A stretch of DNA of 64,000 nucleotides from Castanea sativa (Eukaryota > Streptophyta > Magnoliopsida > Fagales > Fagaceae): assembly GCF_040712315.1 (NCBI RefSeq), contig NC_134015.1:13660945-13724944 (forward strand). The letters run 5' to 3'. Below the pieces are notes generated by a model. The model was not told the origin of the DNA, made no database searches, and saw nothing but the letters and a program-made list of their open reading frames with translations. Each line of letters opens with the position of its first letter. Position 1 is the stretch's first letter. Positions 22,550 to 34,651 of this stretch are shown in pieces. Made by a program: the position numbers and the translations under genes.

Positions 22550-24523
22550 TCAAGAGGGGGGGGCATCAGTGTTGGGGTCGTCCTGAGCTGGTTTGGTGGA
22601 AGCGTCGTCCTCGATGTTGACATCGTCTGAGCCTGTGTGGATGAGAGAACTTGTAGCAACGCCAAGGTTGAGTTTAATGGTGCTAAAGTCAACTCCAGGA
22701 AAGCTGTCTATAGCGTCCATCCTAAAATCCTCAAACCCTGCTGCGTAGTTCGTGTCCAGCAGGTTAGTGAACTCTTTGGACGCTTTAAATTCCTCCACTG
22801 CCTCGTCTTTAGCTTTCTTAAGAAGAAGACTCAGCTCGTCATTCTCCTTTTGAAGAAGGTCGAGACGGTCGTCCTTCCTGGCAGCGTCGAACTTTAGCTC
22901 CCCCACCAAAACCTTCAACTCCTCAGCCTCGTCCTTGGCCTTGTTCACCACCTCAGCCCATGTCTTACAGTCATTCTTGATCTCTTCTATTCTTTTCTCT
23001 AGAAGGATCCTCGTCCTGTCCATCTCTGTGGCCTGCCTGGACGCAGCTATGAACTTTAACATTGCCTACATGGAAGAAGGGAAAGTTCAAAAGATATAAA
23101 TAACATTGGGTAACATGGAAGAAGGGAAAGTTCAAAAGATAGAACTTTAACATGCTTGGCCTTCTTCCCCCAACGACTGGGCAAGCTAGCCAAGTCCACG
23201 TGCTTGGACAAGCTTTTCCTCTTGTCTCCACCAGCAAGACAAGGCTGGGGTTGAGATTCAGGCCTAACTGGCTCGTCGACCACCTCTTTCCCCTTATTTC
23301 CCTTCATGGTTGCCATTCCTAAAAATAAAAAAATAAAAAATAAAAACAACAAAACAAAAACACGTGAATATACAGATAAATAATAATAATAAAATAAAAA
23401 TGAAAGATACACATATCTTTGAGAAGCACTTACGTCTACGGACGGTTTGTTCGTGTGCTAAAGTTTCGACGGATGGTTCTGGGCCAAGTCCCCACCTGTG
23501 TAGACGCTGAAGGGTCACCAACGAGTGAAAGTCTCTCTCGGAGTGTAAACGAGCCCTGTGGACGCGATCACGGTGGAACTTACTCAAATAAGGACGACCA
23601 ACAGCTGAAAAAGGAAGAAGGGAGTTAAGGTTAGATCACTGCTTAAAGATAAAGTATGACAAAACAAATAATAAAAATAAATAAAAAAAATAAAAAAATA
23701 AAAAAAGAGAAGAGCATAACATACCTTCTGGACGAAGGTTCCCTAAGTCTCCAGTATAAGGAGCAAACGAGTCTCTACCAACCTCAACAGGATGCCCCGC
23801 CCAGAAACCAGAGACGAAGAAAAATTATGTCTTCCAGTTTCTGTCAGACGAGGGAAAAGACTTAATTAATCTACAGTCATTGCCCCTAGCTGTAAACTGA
23901 TGGAAGCCTAGAGATTGACTTATCTCGGAGGGTTTATAGCAATACAAGAACTCGTCAACGGTGATAGGACGGTCCCCATCAAATTCCTCCCTCCATAAGA
24001 CTTGCATAGAGACAATTAGTCTTCATGCGTTGGGGTTAAGCTGACACACTCCCAAGCCCAACCTAGTGAGTAATTCCCTAGCAAAGGCATTCAAAGGAAG
24101 TCTAAGCCCCCCTAACAAGTAAGCTTCATAAACACCTATTCCAAAACGAGGCTGGCAACACCATTCACCTCGGACAGCTAACCTAGGGTTTAGGTCATCA
24201 GGAATTTGAAACCAACTCCTAAGAGCATCTAACCTCCTCTCGTCCGTCCTAGAAGGAACCTTTATAGCACAGCTATATACAGTTTCCCTTTCGTCCAAAA
24301 GGGAGGATGGCGGGGAGCTCATCGAGGTGTCAGCCCCAGAAGCTGCCCTCGTCCTAACGTTTTCTTGTAAGGTCTCAAGGGAAATTCCTGGGACGCCAGA
24401 GGTATATTCCTTTGTTGTGTGACCACTACTACTGCTATTGTTACTGGAAGTATCATAACTAGAAGAGTCGTGATACTCGTCTATGGCTTTGACTACACTG
24501 TCGCTAGACGAACAGGAAGCCAT
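22550..24523 (-). pseudogene. Antisense four-exon gene inside the Tat element
   Basis: The minus strand from the ATG at 24523 encodes MASCSSSDSVVKAIDEYHDS and later YEAYLLGGLRLPLNAFAREL. That part resembles the putative gypsy-type transposon family PF04195 (Transposase_28). Exons inferred from GT/AG sites are 24523-23725, 23604-23434, 23318-23152 and 23065-22550. They sum to 1653 nt (551 codons including the stop), and the frame is kept at every junction. The last exon is strongly coiled-coil (heptad Leu/Glu/Lys, about 110 residues) with an acidic tail. Two in-frame stops in exon 1, at 24023-24025 and 23825-23827, make this copy non-coding as it stands. A TATA box lies upstream on the same strand. 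Its role is unknown; additional antisense ORFs are known from Tat-lineage elements. Confidence 0.7.
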
Positions 24524-24694
24524 TTAGGACGTCCTAGCACTTAAAAAGGAAAGTTTGAAAGTTGAAGTAAAGGGAATACCTGGCTCTAGACGGAAGACAC
24601 TACGGACGCTGAGAACACTCCTAGACGAGGCGATGGACGAGGATGTCAAAACAAAAAATCTGAAAAAGTGAAAGGGGCACGAGAGGCAAACCAC

Positions 24695-24702
24695 TATTTA
24701 TA
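24695..24702 (-). promoter_or_regulatory. TATA box for the antisense gene
   Basis: The minus strand reads CCTATAAATAGTGG, a strong plant TATA consensus, about 170 bp above the antisense ATG at 24523. It lies in the element's internal 3' region rather than in the LTR, so the antisense gene may have had its own promoter. Confidence 0.5.
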
Positions 24703-24874
24703 GGTAGAAAAGTCTCGATATCCACAACGATGAGACCAATGAAAAAACAACATGTGGCGCTTGCCTCGAAGGAATGAATCGACGCGGCCAACCACCTATG
24801 AAAGTACGACACGTGGCACCAAAAAAAAAAAAATCTCTGGTGATACAATGCATGACCCCTGGTCGAGGGGCAAC

Positions 24875-25461
24875 TGATGAGGAATGAAATACTCTAGGTC
24901 ATCCACGGTCATCCATGCCAACATCCGTCCAAAGGAAAGCTCGAGATGTGGCTAACACCATAGCCGTCCATGGACGAAGTCAAACCCACGTCTCTCGTCT
25001 TCAAAAGGCGACCACCTCGTCCTGACTATATTCGTCCACATGAGGAATACCCCTGGACGAGCGCGTACGCTTGGGAATTACTAAAATACGCTCCACCATT
25101 CCGTAATACACGCATAACTTCCGGTGACCGTTGTATGAGAAAATGCAACTATCAGGTGGTTATAGGAGTTATCCAAGAACCCCGGACATCCTAAAATCCA
25201 GGGGAGGTTACAATTTCAATAAATGTCCCTAGGATACTATATAAACAGTCATTCAGACCAATGGAAGGTACGTTGAACATTTCCCAAGAAATTGGAACTT
25301 CCAAAAAATATAGAGAGAAAATTGACTTTACCATCGGAGGGTTCTTGGCCGGCGATTCCGGTCACCTTTGATTATTTTCTTTAGTTTTTCAGGCCCTTAA
25401 GAGAGCGAGTGGTCCTTTCAAATCCGGAGCATCCAGCCTATTGATTTTCCTTGCATCATCA
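24875..25461 (+). repeat. 3' LTR
   Basis: 587 bp and collinear with the 5' LTR. It is preceded by the purine-rich GGTCGAGGGGCAAC, which is the likely polypurine tract. It is followed by the target duplication GAACC and then the remainder of the Mutator-like terminal repeat. Confidence 0.95.
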
Positions 25462-25523
25462 GAACCAAAATGAGAATTGACTTAAAATGTAAGGACTAAA
25501 AGTGCATCTTCGCCATGAAAGAA

Positions 25524-26004
25524 GGATCCACTCTATACACTATTAGAATATACTCCTGTGTATCTATCTTAAAGTGTAGAAATTTTATTTAAGGACCCTT
25601 TCACCTGGCAATAAATAAATAAATAAATAATGTTCTCTATTGACAAATAGAATGCACTCTCTATATAGTTCACATTGACAAATTAAGCCCTAAAATTTTA
25701 ATCCATAAAAATTATTTAAAAATAATCCTTCTTCAAATACTGTACACTACTAACGCATTTTATTCTATTTGCAGCACTTTTAGAGTGCAAATTTTAAATC
25801 TCCGTAACACAAAAATGGTGAATGGAGGCAACAAACTCTTTCTTTCTCTCTTTATCAAACTCGAAACAAAGTCATTACTGAAATTCAACATTATTACGTA
25901 AAAAAAAATTATACCAAAATTCAAATAAATATTAATTTGTAAATATTTAAATATAAGCAAAAAATTTCATTTAAAGTTGTCACTTTAAACCTCAAAATAC
26001 TTTA
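25524..26004. other. AT-rich intergenic DNA
   Basis: No gene, splice structure or transposon end was recognised. Confidence 0.4.
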
Positions 26005-26126
26005 TGGTCCATTTGGATTAAGGGGAGGAAGGGAGAATAGAATAGAGTAGAGTAGATTTAGCTCAAAATTAGTTTATTTTTAACCAACTCTACTCCTCCT
26101 CTTTCCCCCTCCATCCAAACAGGCCC
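26005..26126. mobile_element. Short MITE, Tourist/PIF-Harbinger-like
   Basis: 122 bp. The left end TGGTCCATTTGGATTA and the reverse complement of the right end GGGCCTGTTTGGATGG form an imperfect inverted repeat, flanked by TTA on both sides (26002-26004 and 26127-26129). The trinucleotide TTA target duplication and the TTTGGAT core fit the Tourist class. Confidence 0.6.
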
Positions 26127-26431
26127 TTAATTTGGTCTTAATGACTGCGCCATTCCAGATGACATGTTCCAAACAATTTGCTATCAATTTCTTAGTATGG
26201 TCTACATGGAAAAGTAAGCAATAGTTAATATTATTTCTAGTCACTTCAATTTATTATTTGTATGGAAAATTAAGCAACAGTAGGCCAAGACATTTAAGTC
26301 AATCTTGTTTCTATCATTTCAATTTCTTCTAATTGGCATGATGCTTCCCTCTAATGAATGGTGAGTTGATCTTTGAACGGACAACAAAGATCATAACCTA
26401 TCACTGTTAATGCATTAATCATATCTACACC

Positions 26432-26435
<4 letters not shown>

Positions 26436-26497
<62 letters not shown>
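26436..26497. repeat. (TA)n(GA)n compound microsatellite
   Basis: About 15 TA units run straight into about 16 GA units. Confidence 0.95.
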
Positions 26498-26499
<2 letters not shown>

Positions 26500-26929
26500 G
26501 TTCAAGTAATACCATTTTTAAATTATTAGATTTGAGTAGATCCAACGGTAAAAAAAAAAACCCTCATAAATGCTAACATTCTGATTAGGATCTCATTAAT
26601 TATTCCTCATTTATTATATTTTATATCTATCTCTAAGCCCAAAAAAGTGTTATATTTGATTCTCTCTCTACGTTCCTCTCTCTATCTCTTTCTCCTCCAC
26701 TATTGTTCCACCTCCATGGATAGATTGCCAGCAGAAGAAGGTAAAAAAACAAAAAACAAAAACAAACAGCAGAACATTGAAATTGAAAGGAACACACATG
26801 TTTTTATCAATATCTCAGGCCGTGATAGTTGAGAACATGCGTGTTACTTTATGTAAATTGGAGAATTCTATGGTAAAAGAACATTCCTCTATAAACTAAT
26901 AATTAGAAGGAAGGAAATTTTCTTGGAAC

Positions 26930-27835
26930 CAGTGGCGGCTCTAGGAATTTTGTTTAGGGGAATCATTAAGAAATTTAAATTTAAAAAAAATAATAAAAAG
27001 AGAACTTAAATATATTGAGTTATAGACCCAAAAAAAAAAACATGAATTTTTACAATTTCTTTCTACAAATTTTCAAAATTTGAATTGTTACACGATAGTT
27101 CCTTTTGAGTATTTATTGCCAATATGGGTAGTTATGACCATTTTATTTTGGTACGTTTTTCTAAATTTTTATTTTTATGCAATTAATATTATATATTTGT
27201 CATTGTTTTTATAAAAAAATTTAAACTAAATGACTAAACTCAACTCATTGGCTTTATTTTTATTATCGACGCACATAACCACACTCATTCATACATAAAA
27301 TAATTCACTACGTGTTTACTTAACCAATCAAATGTTTGAATAATCACTAACTTTGTAATTTTTTCCTTGAATTTTTCTAACTTTCTGACAAAAAGTTATT
27401 ATAACATGATAGCTATACACACTCATGTAACAAATCTTCTCTATTTCCTAATTATTAAATTATATAAAGTCATATTATATTTATATTGTACACACAAACA
27501 TCCACATACACGTCATTATTCACACAAATGGCATTATAAAATAATAAAAAAAGTAATGCACACAATCAATATTAGACACACTCATACATATATAATAAAA
27601 ATTTATAATAAAGAGTGACACTTACAATTCACAAACATTTACTCTTACTTTAGAGTCAGAAATACTTGTAATAAGGGTGTATAAGATTTAAGTCAGAGTG
27701 TGCAAAAATATTTTTAAGAAAAAATTAATGTATTAGACTAACACAAAAATATTAAATATATATAATTCCTTCTTCTTCTTTTTTTGAAGTCAGGGGGTTC
27801 ATTTGAATCCTGAACAAAGAGCAGGGCCGCCCCTG
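26930..27835. mobile_element. Non-autonomous hAT element
   Basis: 906 bp. The ends are CAGTGGCGGCTCTAGG and, in reverse complement, CAGGGGCGGCCCTG, the CAGNGGCGG type common among plant hATs. A perfect 8-bp target duplication, CTTGGAAC, flanks it (26922-26929 and 27836-27843). The interior is AT-rich and has no transposase frame. Confidence 0.85.
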
Positions 27836-27843
27836 CTTGGAAC

Positions 27844-28273
27844 ATTTTAAGGGCAAATTAGTACGAAGTTGGAAGTGAAATCTATTTAGAACAAGTCGGG
27901 TTTAAGATTGTAAAACCAAAGTCTGTACAAATCATGACACAAAATTGACCAAAATAACTTGGGTTTTGCCAGCTTCATTTAGTAAATGAGGTTTTTGAGT
28001 ACAATTTAGTTTAGATTTTTTAGTACTATCATCAAAAGTAAACGTCATAAATTGATACTCTCTTTTTTAATATAAATTAATATATATCTGTGAATATTTT
28101 TAGATCACAAAACACATTTAATTGTCACATGATCATTTTAGTTGACGTAATGGTCATATGATAAAAGCAGTAAAGCACGCCTAGATAATAACCAAACACG
28201 TAATAGGATTCAAGAAGATTCCTCTAAATATATTTAACCAAAAATTTAGCCAACCAAATATTCCAATCCCTTC
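27844..28273. other. Upstream region of the receptor kinase gene
   Basis: AT-rich, without a coding signal. It is bounded on the left by the hAT target duplication, so the hAT insertion sits about 430 bp above the TATA box. Confidence 0.4.
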
Positions 28274-28281
28274 TATAAATA
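28274..28281 (+). promoter_or_regulatory. TATA box of the receptor kinase gene
   Basis: TATAAATA in the context CTTCTATAAATACCTC lies 84 bp before the ATG at 28358. Transcription would be expected to start near 28305. Confidence 0.65.
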
Positions 28282-28357
28282 CCTCTCAATCCATTTGAAA
28301 TCATTCATCCACTACTCCAACCATGGTGTAAAAGTTCATCCTTCATCCATCGACATA

Positions 28358-31300
28358 ATGACATCACTTTCAAACAAACCTCTCTTCAACCAGTTCATTT
28401 CATCTCTAGTCTTCTTCCTCCTTGTTGTCGTCATCCTTGATTTTGTTTGTTCATCCACTGCTTCTGTTTCCTTTGTAACTTCTCCTTTCATTTACACTAA
28501 CAATAAGGTTAAGGTAGCAGAAGAAAGAAAGGAAGCAAAGGCTCTTCTAAAATGGAAAACCAACCTTCATAGTAAAAGCCAGACTTTCTTGTCCTCTTGG
28601 GCTGGAAGCAATCCTTGCAATTGGGTCGGAATAAATTGCGACAACAAGTCTGGAAGCGTCACCCATCTAAACCTTTCAAGTCACGGTTTGAAAGGTACAC
28701 TTCACGATCTAAGCTTTCAATCCTTCCCCAATCTACTCAGTGTTGACCTTTCTTACAACTCACTATTTGGAACCATCCCCTCAAATATTGTTCACCTCTC
28801 TAAACTCTCGGTTCTAAACCTTTCTTATAATCAATTCACTGGGAGAATTCCTTCCGAAATAGGCCGATTGACAAGTCTTCACGTCTTTTACCTTGCTGCA
28901 AATCAAATGAGTGGCCTTATCCCTAAAGAATTAGGAGGGTTAGCTTCTTTGACTGACCTTAAGTTATCAACAAACAATCTCACGGGATTCATCCCTGCTT
29001 CTCTTGGAAACTTAAGCAACCTAACCACTTTAAATCTTCATACAAACCAACTTTCTGATTCCATCCCTCAAGAATTAGGAATGCTAAGTTCTTTGACTGA
29101 CCTTGTGTTATCAACAAACAATCTCACAGGTACCATCCCTGCTTCTCTTGGAAACTTAAGCAACCTAACCACTCTATATCTTCATACAAACCAACTTTCT
29201 GGTTCCATCCCTCAAGAATTAGGAATGCTAAGTTCTCTAACAGTCCTTGAGTTATCAAAAAACAATCTCACAGGTACCATCCCTGCTTCTCTTGGAAACA
29301 TAAGCAACCTAACCACTCTATATCTTCATACAAACCAACTTTCTGGTTCCATCCCTCAAGAATTAGGAATGCTAAGTTCTCTGACTAACCTTGGGTTATC
29401 AACAAACAATCTCACAGGTACAATCCCTGCTTCTCTTGGAAACTTAAGCAACCTAACCACTCTATATCTTTATGAGAACCAACTTTTTGGTTCCATCCCT
29501 CAAGAATTAGGAATGCTAAGTTCTTTGACTGACCTTCACTTATCAGCAAACAATCTCACAGGTTTCATCCCTGCTTCTTTTAGAAACTTAACCAAACTCA
29601 TACATTTGACATTGTTCACAAATATGCTAAGTGGTTCTCTTTTATTTCAAATGAACAATTTCACTCACTTAAAAATATTTTCTTTATCATACAACCAATT
29701 CACCGGTCAATTGCCTGAAAATGTGTGCCTTGGTGGATTGCTTGAGCAATTCACCGCAAACGATAATCATTTTATTGGTTCAATACCAAAATCGTTGAGA
29801 AATTGCACCAGCCTTTTTAGAGTCCGGCTTGAAAGGAATCAACTTACTGGAAATATAGGAGACAATTTTGGAGTATACCCACACTTAGACTACATGGAGT
29901 TGAGTTATAATAAATTTTATGGTGAACTTTCAACTAATTGGGGGCAATGTCAAAACTTGACAAGCTTGAAAATCTCTAACAATGATATTTCAGGTAGAAT
30001 ATCTCCAAGGCTTGGAGATGCAAGTAAATTACATTGGCTTGACCTCTCCTCAAATAAGCTATATGGGGAGATTCCAAAGGAATTAGGTAAGCTAACATTT
30101 TTGTTAGTGCTTAATCTAGCCAATAACAAAATTTTTGGACACATTCCTTACAATTTTGGGATGCTATCAAATCTAGTGCATCTTAGCCTTGCCAAAAATA
30201 GTCTAAGTGGCCTGATTCCTAAACTAGGGAATTGTACAAACCTATTGGTCTTGAATTTAAGCAACAATCAGTTAAGCAAATACATCCCACTTCAAATTGG
30301 AAATTTGCAATATCTCCAAAATCTTGATCTTAGCAAAAATTTTCTAACGGGAGAGATACCACAACAACTTGGATATTTGAAAATGTTAGAATTCTTGAAT
30401 TTTTCCCACAATGCACTCTATGGCAATATTCCATCCAATTTTGATCAATTGTTAAGCTTGACCTCCATTGATTTGTCATACAATCAATTGGAGGGTCCTA
30501 TTCCAAATTTTAGTGCATTTCGTGTGGCACCTATTAAAGTATTTAGAAATAATAAGGGTTTGTGTGGCAACGCCACTGGATTGAAAGCTTGCCCTTCTAC
30601 AATTAGCCACAATCCTCTTGTTAAAAAGTGGAATAAAGTTATGACACTGATTTTCATCCTTTTGGGCATTGTCTTACTTATATTTATCATTGTTGGAATT
30701 ACATTTCATATTCACTCAAGAGAGACAAAGACAGAAATTAAACCAAAAGAAGCAAAACATCAAAATATGTTTGCTGTATGGAGCTATGATGGGAAAATGG
30801 TTTATGAAAACATTATTGAAGCAACGGAGGATTTTGAAGAAAAACATTGTATTGGAGTAGGCAGGTATGGAATTGTTTATAAAGCTGAATTATCTACAGG
30901 TCAAGTTGTTGCTGTAAAGAAATTTCACCCACTTTCAGAAGATAGTGTGGTCAATCTAAAAGCTTTCACCAATGAGATACGTAGTCTAATTGAAATACGA
31001 CACCGCAACATTGTAAAACTTCATGGTTTTTGCTCACATCCACGACACTTGCTTTTAGTTTATCAATTCTTGGAAGGTGGGAGCTTGGAAAAGATACTAA
31101 ACAATGATGAATTAGCACTAGAGCTTGATTGGGTTAAGAGGGTAAATGTTGTCAAAGGTGTGGCAAGTGCTCTATCTTATATGCATAATGACTGCTCACA
31201 TCCAATAATTCATCGTGACATATCAAGCAAGAATGTTCTATTAGATTCGGAGTATGAAGCTCATGTGTGTGACTTTGGCACAACTAGGATTATGAGTTCT

Positions 31301-32832
31301 GACACATCTTATTGGACTTCATTCGTTGGTACCTTTGGATATACTGCTCCAGGTATGTTAAGTATATTGTTAAGGACATTACATTTTTCACAACCTTATG
31401 ATTGAAGTAACATAAATTTTTACATGGACTTACTAACTCTACTTTTATTAACAACATTCACGTCATCTATATTCGCATTGTGACTATTGTTGTGTCTCTT
31501 GTCTTATTAATGTTATTTCAATTGGCATTGTTTGTCTTTTCAAATTGGAAAAAGTTTACCTCCAAACCGGTTTTGAGGACACCTCCTCCAACTAGCTATG
31601 TGGCTATTAAAGAGGCTATTTGCATGTACTTTTAGTCACATGACTTTTTATATGAGTTATGTGACTTATTTAAATAATACGTGTAAATAGTCTTATAAAT
31701 AATCAGCAAAAAAAGAAAAAGAAAAAACAATAGTCTTATAAATAATAACTTATTGAATTGGAGGAAATTCCTTCAAACTTTGTCCTTTAAAATTTGTTTA
31801 ACTACATAATGTTGTGTACGGTTGTCACTGTTTGAGCTAGTAGGTTTGGTTAATAATTATAGTACCCTGCAGGATTAGGAATGAAAAAAATATTTTCAAT
31901 ATCATCTTGATTGGCATTAAAAAATAAAAATACAAGATTGGAGGTCACAACCCTTGATAATTTATACGGTCACCTCCTTTATTTGGGGTCATAATCACTA
32001 TTACAATATTAAAAAAAATGCTCTTTTTAATTTCAATTGTTGAGATTTTAATTAGTTTACATAGTAATTGTGCATAAATTCATCCAACTAATTTGTACTT
32101 ATTGAAGAATCACATTTTACAGAGTGAGCCTCATTTTCCAACTGGTCAATTCTTTCAAACTAGATTTAATTATTTGGTGAATAGTTTAAATCAAAATTTT
32201 GCTTACACTACCTGTAATGCTCCTAGGTTCAACGAATTTTTTTTAAGATGACATAATACATAGGTAGCCCCACCCCTTCTCTCTCTAAAAAAAGAATTTC
32301 CTTTTCTTATTTGACCTTCAAAATTTTAGCAGAATTCAATTCCTTTAGTTGCCTCCTCCACCTAATTCCAAAGGAATTTACTATATGAATAGAAATGTTA
32401 TTACAAACTTGCTTCTACAAAGTGAAAGAATAGTAAAACTCTAATCTTTTACTTTCAGAACATGCTTACACAATGGAAGTAAGTGAAAAGTGTGACGTTT
32501 ATAGCTTTGGAGTAGTCACATTAGAAGTAATTATGGGAAGGCATCCGGGTGATTTGATCTCATCATTTCTATCAACCTCATTTGCATCATCTTCCTATGA
32601 TGTGCTATTAGAAGATGTATTGGATCAACGGCTTGCGTTGCCTACAGGGCAAGTTGCGGAGAAGGTGGTTTTAGTGGCAAAGATAGCATTGGCATGCTTG
32701 CACACCAATCCATATTCTCGTCCGACCATGCAACAAGTTTATCAGAAGCTATCAACTTGGAAATCCCCGTTCACAAAGCCTTTGGGCATGATCACATTAA
32801 GAGAGCTTGTTGGTCTCGAAAATCTGATTTAA
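28358..32832 (+). CDS. LRR receptor-like kinase, MIK2/LRR-XIIb type
   Basis: Two exons (28358-31352 and 32459-32832) give 1122 residues. The ATG at 28358 is chosen because [10 protein letters not shown] leads directly into a hydrophobic signal peptide. The domains in order are: an N-terminal cap ending PCNWVGINC; about two dozen 24-residue LRRs (LxxLxLxxNxLxGxIP); GLCGN; a membrane span near residues 761-785; and a Ser/Thr kinase. The kinase has its glycine loop near 831, VAVKK lysine at 854, HRD at 952-954 and DFG at 972-974. The activation segment GTFGYTAPE crosses the 1106-bp phase-1 intron, followed by [20 protein letters not shown]. It is an RD kinase with all core residues present and no frameshift. 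The family member MIK2 senses peptides and cell-wall changes; the ligand here is unknown. Four near-identical 144-bp units lie in the LRR region. Confidence 0.92.
28981..29556 (+). repeat. Four tandem 144-bp LRR-pair units in the receptor
   Basis: Units start at 28981, 29125, 29269 and 29413, with a partial fifth at 29557. Each codes for two LRRs ([20 protein letters not shown], then [16 protein letters not shown]). The units differ by only a few bases, far less than neighbouring LRRs do. Confidence 0.95.
31353..32458 (+). other. Intron in the kinase domain of the receptor gene
   Basis: The donor CCAG|GTATGTT and acceptor ACTTTCAG|AACATG join codon GAA of the conserved APE motif in phase 1. 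The interior is AT-rich with no transposon recognised. Confidence 0.9.
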
Positions 32833-33726
32833 GCTTCACAAGTGTTTTACATATTCTCAAGTACGCTATCTTGTTAGTGTACATTCGATCCTCGTGTATA
32901 GTTTTAAATACTTATAAAGCTAAAACTTAATTTTTTTTTTTTTTTAAAAAAAAACCACAATTTGCATAATTGTTCATTTCCTCTGCAGTTATTGGCATTG
33001 AGCTTGGATCTCTACTCTACTGTGATGCCCAGCGCCAATCTTTAGCCGTTTCAATGTTCATCTAGCACTGCAAGAACACCATCTTCAACCTGTCCATCTC
33101 TAAGCGCTTCAAGCTTAGAGGAAGCTGAGTTCTTTCTTGCCTACTTCTACTTTACTTTTTCGGTCAAAAGCTCTTAAGGTGTGGGAAACCGAACTGGTCA
33201 AGGTCAATCAGAACATTGTCTTCGAACTTATTCTGGTGTGTTCATTTGGCTCCTTTTATTTTATTTATACTTCTTATTGATTTTTTTTATTTGAGATTAT
33301 TTCTATATGAGATGTCTGAGAAATTAGAGGGTGAGAAGGGGAAAAAATGGAGGCTTACATTTTGCTTATTATATCAACATGAAGTCACCCCAATTTGTGA
33401 AAAGATTCATTGGATTGTGCTATATATTCTCCTAGATCTGCCTCGTGTGTAAAAAAATAATAATTAAGATTTTAGAAATTGCTCTTTTCACTATTCTGAA
33501 GGTCCTCCTCATTGGCACTACACATTTGTATAAGGTTATCAAGTTTTAGAGAATTAGTTCTTCTTAAGAGACCCCATTTGCTATTGCCACAGGTATCTTC
33601 ACTCTTGTTTTGAATATAAGCAACATTTTTTTTTTTTTTTCAGTCAGTATTGAATTAATATGCAGGGAAACTTTCTTCTGTGGGAATGACATGGTAGGAG
33701 CTCAGAAGACCTTCTATTGATACTAG
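32833..33726. other. Downstream region of the receptor kinase gene
   Basis: No further gene was recognised. An A/T-rich homopolymer lies at 32932-32953. Confidence 0.4.
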
Positions 33727-34651
33727 TGTAGAGTTTATTTAGACCCCTTAAACACATAATTGGATTTACCTAGTTAACAAGCCAAGTTATTACTTAGTCC
33801 AAATTCCAGATCTAGGTTAACACAATCATATAATCATATCAATGCAAAGTGCGGAATATAAAAACACAAAGATATGATAACCCAGGAAAACCAAACCAGT
33901 AAAAAACTTAGGGAGGATTTAACTTAGCTATCCTCAAGGTAAACCTGAATCCACTATGAAAGAATCGAAGTGTACAATAGCGACTTAGACCACTAACATC
34001 CTATTGCTACCCACCAGTAGAACTTACTGACACGATCACGTGCTAGCTCTGAGACCACAGACTCCTTCTTTCTTGGATTCTCCAGCAAGTACAAGCACCC
34101 CCGCTTGTGTATCTTTAAGCTCTTATGGCAGCAATTGAACGATCATCAAGCTCTTGAAGCTATCTCCTTCTTGATAATCCTAAACTTGTGTGAAGGTAAG
34201 CACCTCTCAGATCTCACAAGAGATTCACACAAACAGCAATATGAGCAAGAAAAACTCTAGAGAGATTTTGGGTACAAACCCTAGATACAAAAAGAGGCAC
34301 ACTCTTTTCTCTCTTAGAAGCCTTTAAAAACGTGCTTAGGGTTTCCTTTATATAGTGAGAGAAGTAGATTTGAAACCCTAATCCTAAATGGGCTAGAACT
34401 GTGTTTGGGGTGACTTAAAATTCTGCAGAAAGTTCCTGATGCACAATTATCTATCGATCGAGTCTATTCTTCGATCGATCGAGCCGTGCAGTAATAGAAC
34501 GATAATTTTCTGCAACTACTCGATTCCAAACTTACATTAAACCAAACTTTGAGCAAGTCTAAACCTAGACTAAAAGTTTTGATCATGGTTTGCCAACATA
34601 ATACATATTGAAGTTCTAATACATTAGTCCCTAAGGTCTTAGAACCTAACA
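33727..34651. mobile_element. Solo LTR
   Basis: 925 bp, starting TGTAGAGTTTATTT and ending TAGAACCTAACA, flanked by a perfect 5-bp direct repeat ACTAG (33722-33726 and 34652-34656). There is no second LTR or internal region nearby, so it is the product of recombination between the LTRs of a former element. The orientation was not determined. An internal ATCGATCGAG motif occurs twice near 34450-34485 as part of a short palindromic stretch. Confidence 0.85.

Larger units (their letters stand above)
15659..25461 (+). mobile_element. Complete Ty3/gypsy LTR retrotransposon, Tat lineage
   Basis: This is a 9803-bp element with two 587-bp LTRs (TGATGAGG...TGCATCATCA) and a perfect 5-bp target duplication, GAACC, at 15654-15658 and 25462-25466. 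The order is LTR, primer site, gag, protease, reverse transcriptase, RNase H, a second RNase H, integrase, a long 3' region with an antisense gene, then LTR. The second RNase H and the antisense ORF after integrase point to the Tat lineage. It is inserted in the right terminal repeat of a Mutator-like element. Gag is open, but pol has several stops and frameshifts, so the copy is not autonomous. Confidence 0.95.

Noticed and set aside
22637..22897. Plus-strand frame of 86 codons in the retrotransposon 3' region
   Set aside because: It is a shadow of the last exon of the antisense gene, which has consistent coiled-coil coding on the other strand.
28295..28357. Longer N-terminus for the receptor kinase
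   Set aside because: The extension begins at TTG, not ATG, and the signal peptide starts properly at the ATG at 28358.
28981..29600. Regular 144-bp repeats as a satellite or CRISPR-like array
   Set aside because: They are in-frame LRR codons of the receptor gene without spacers.
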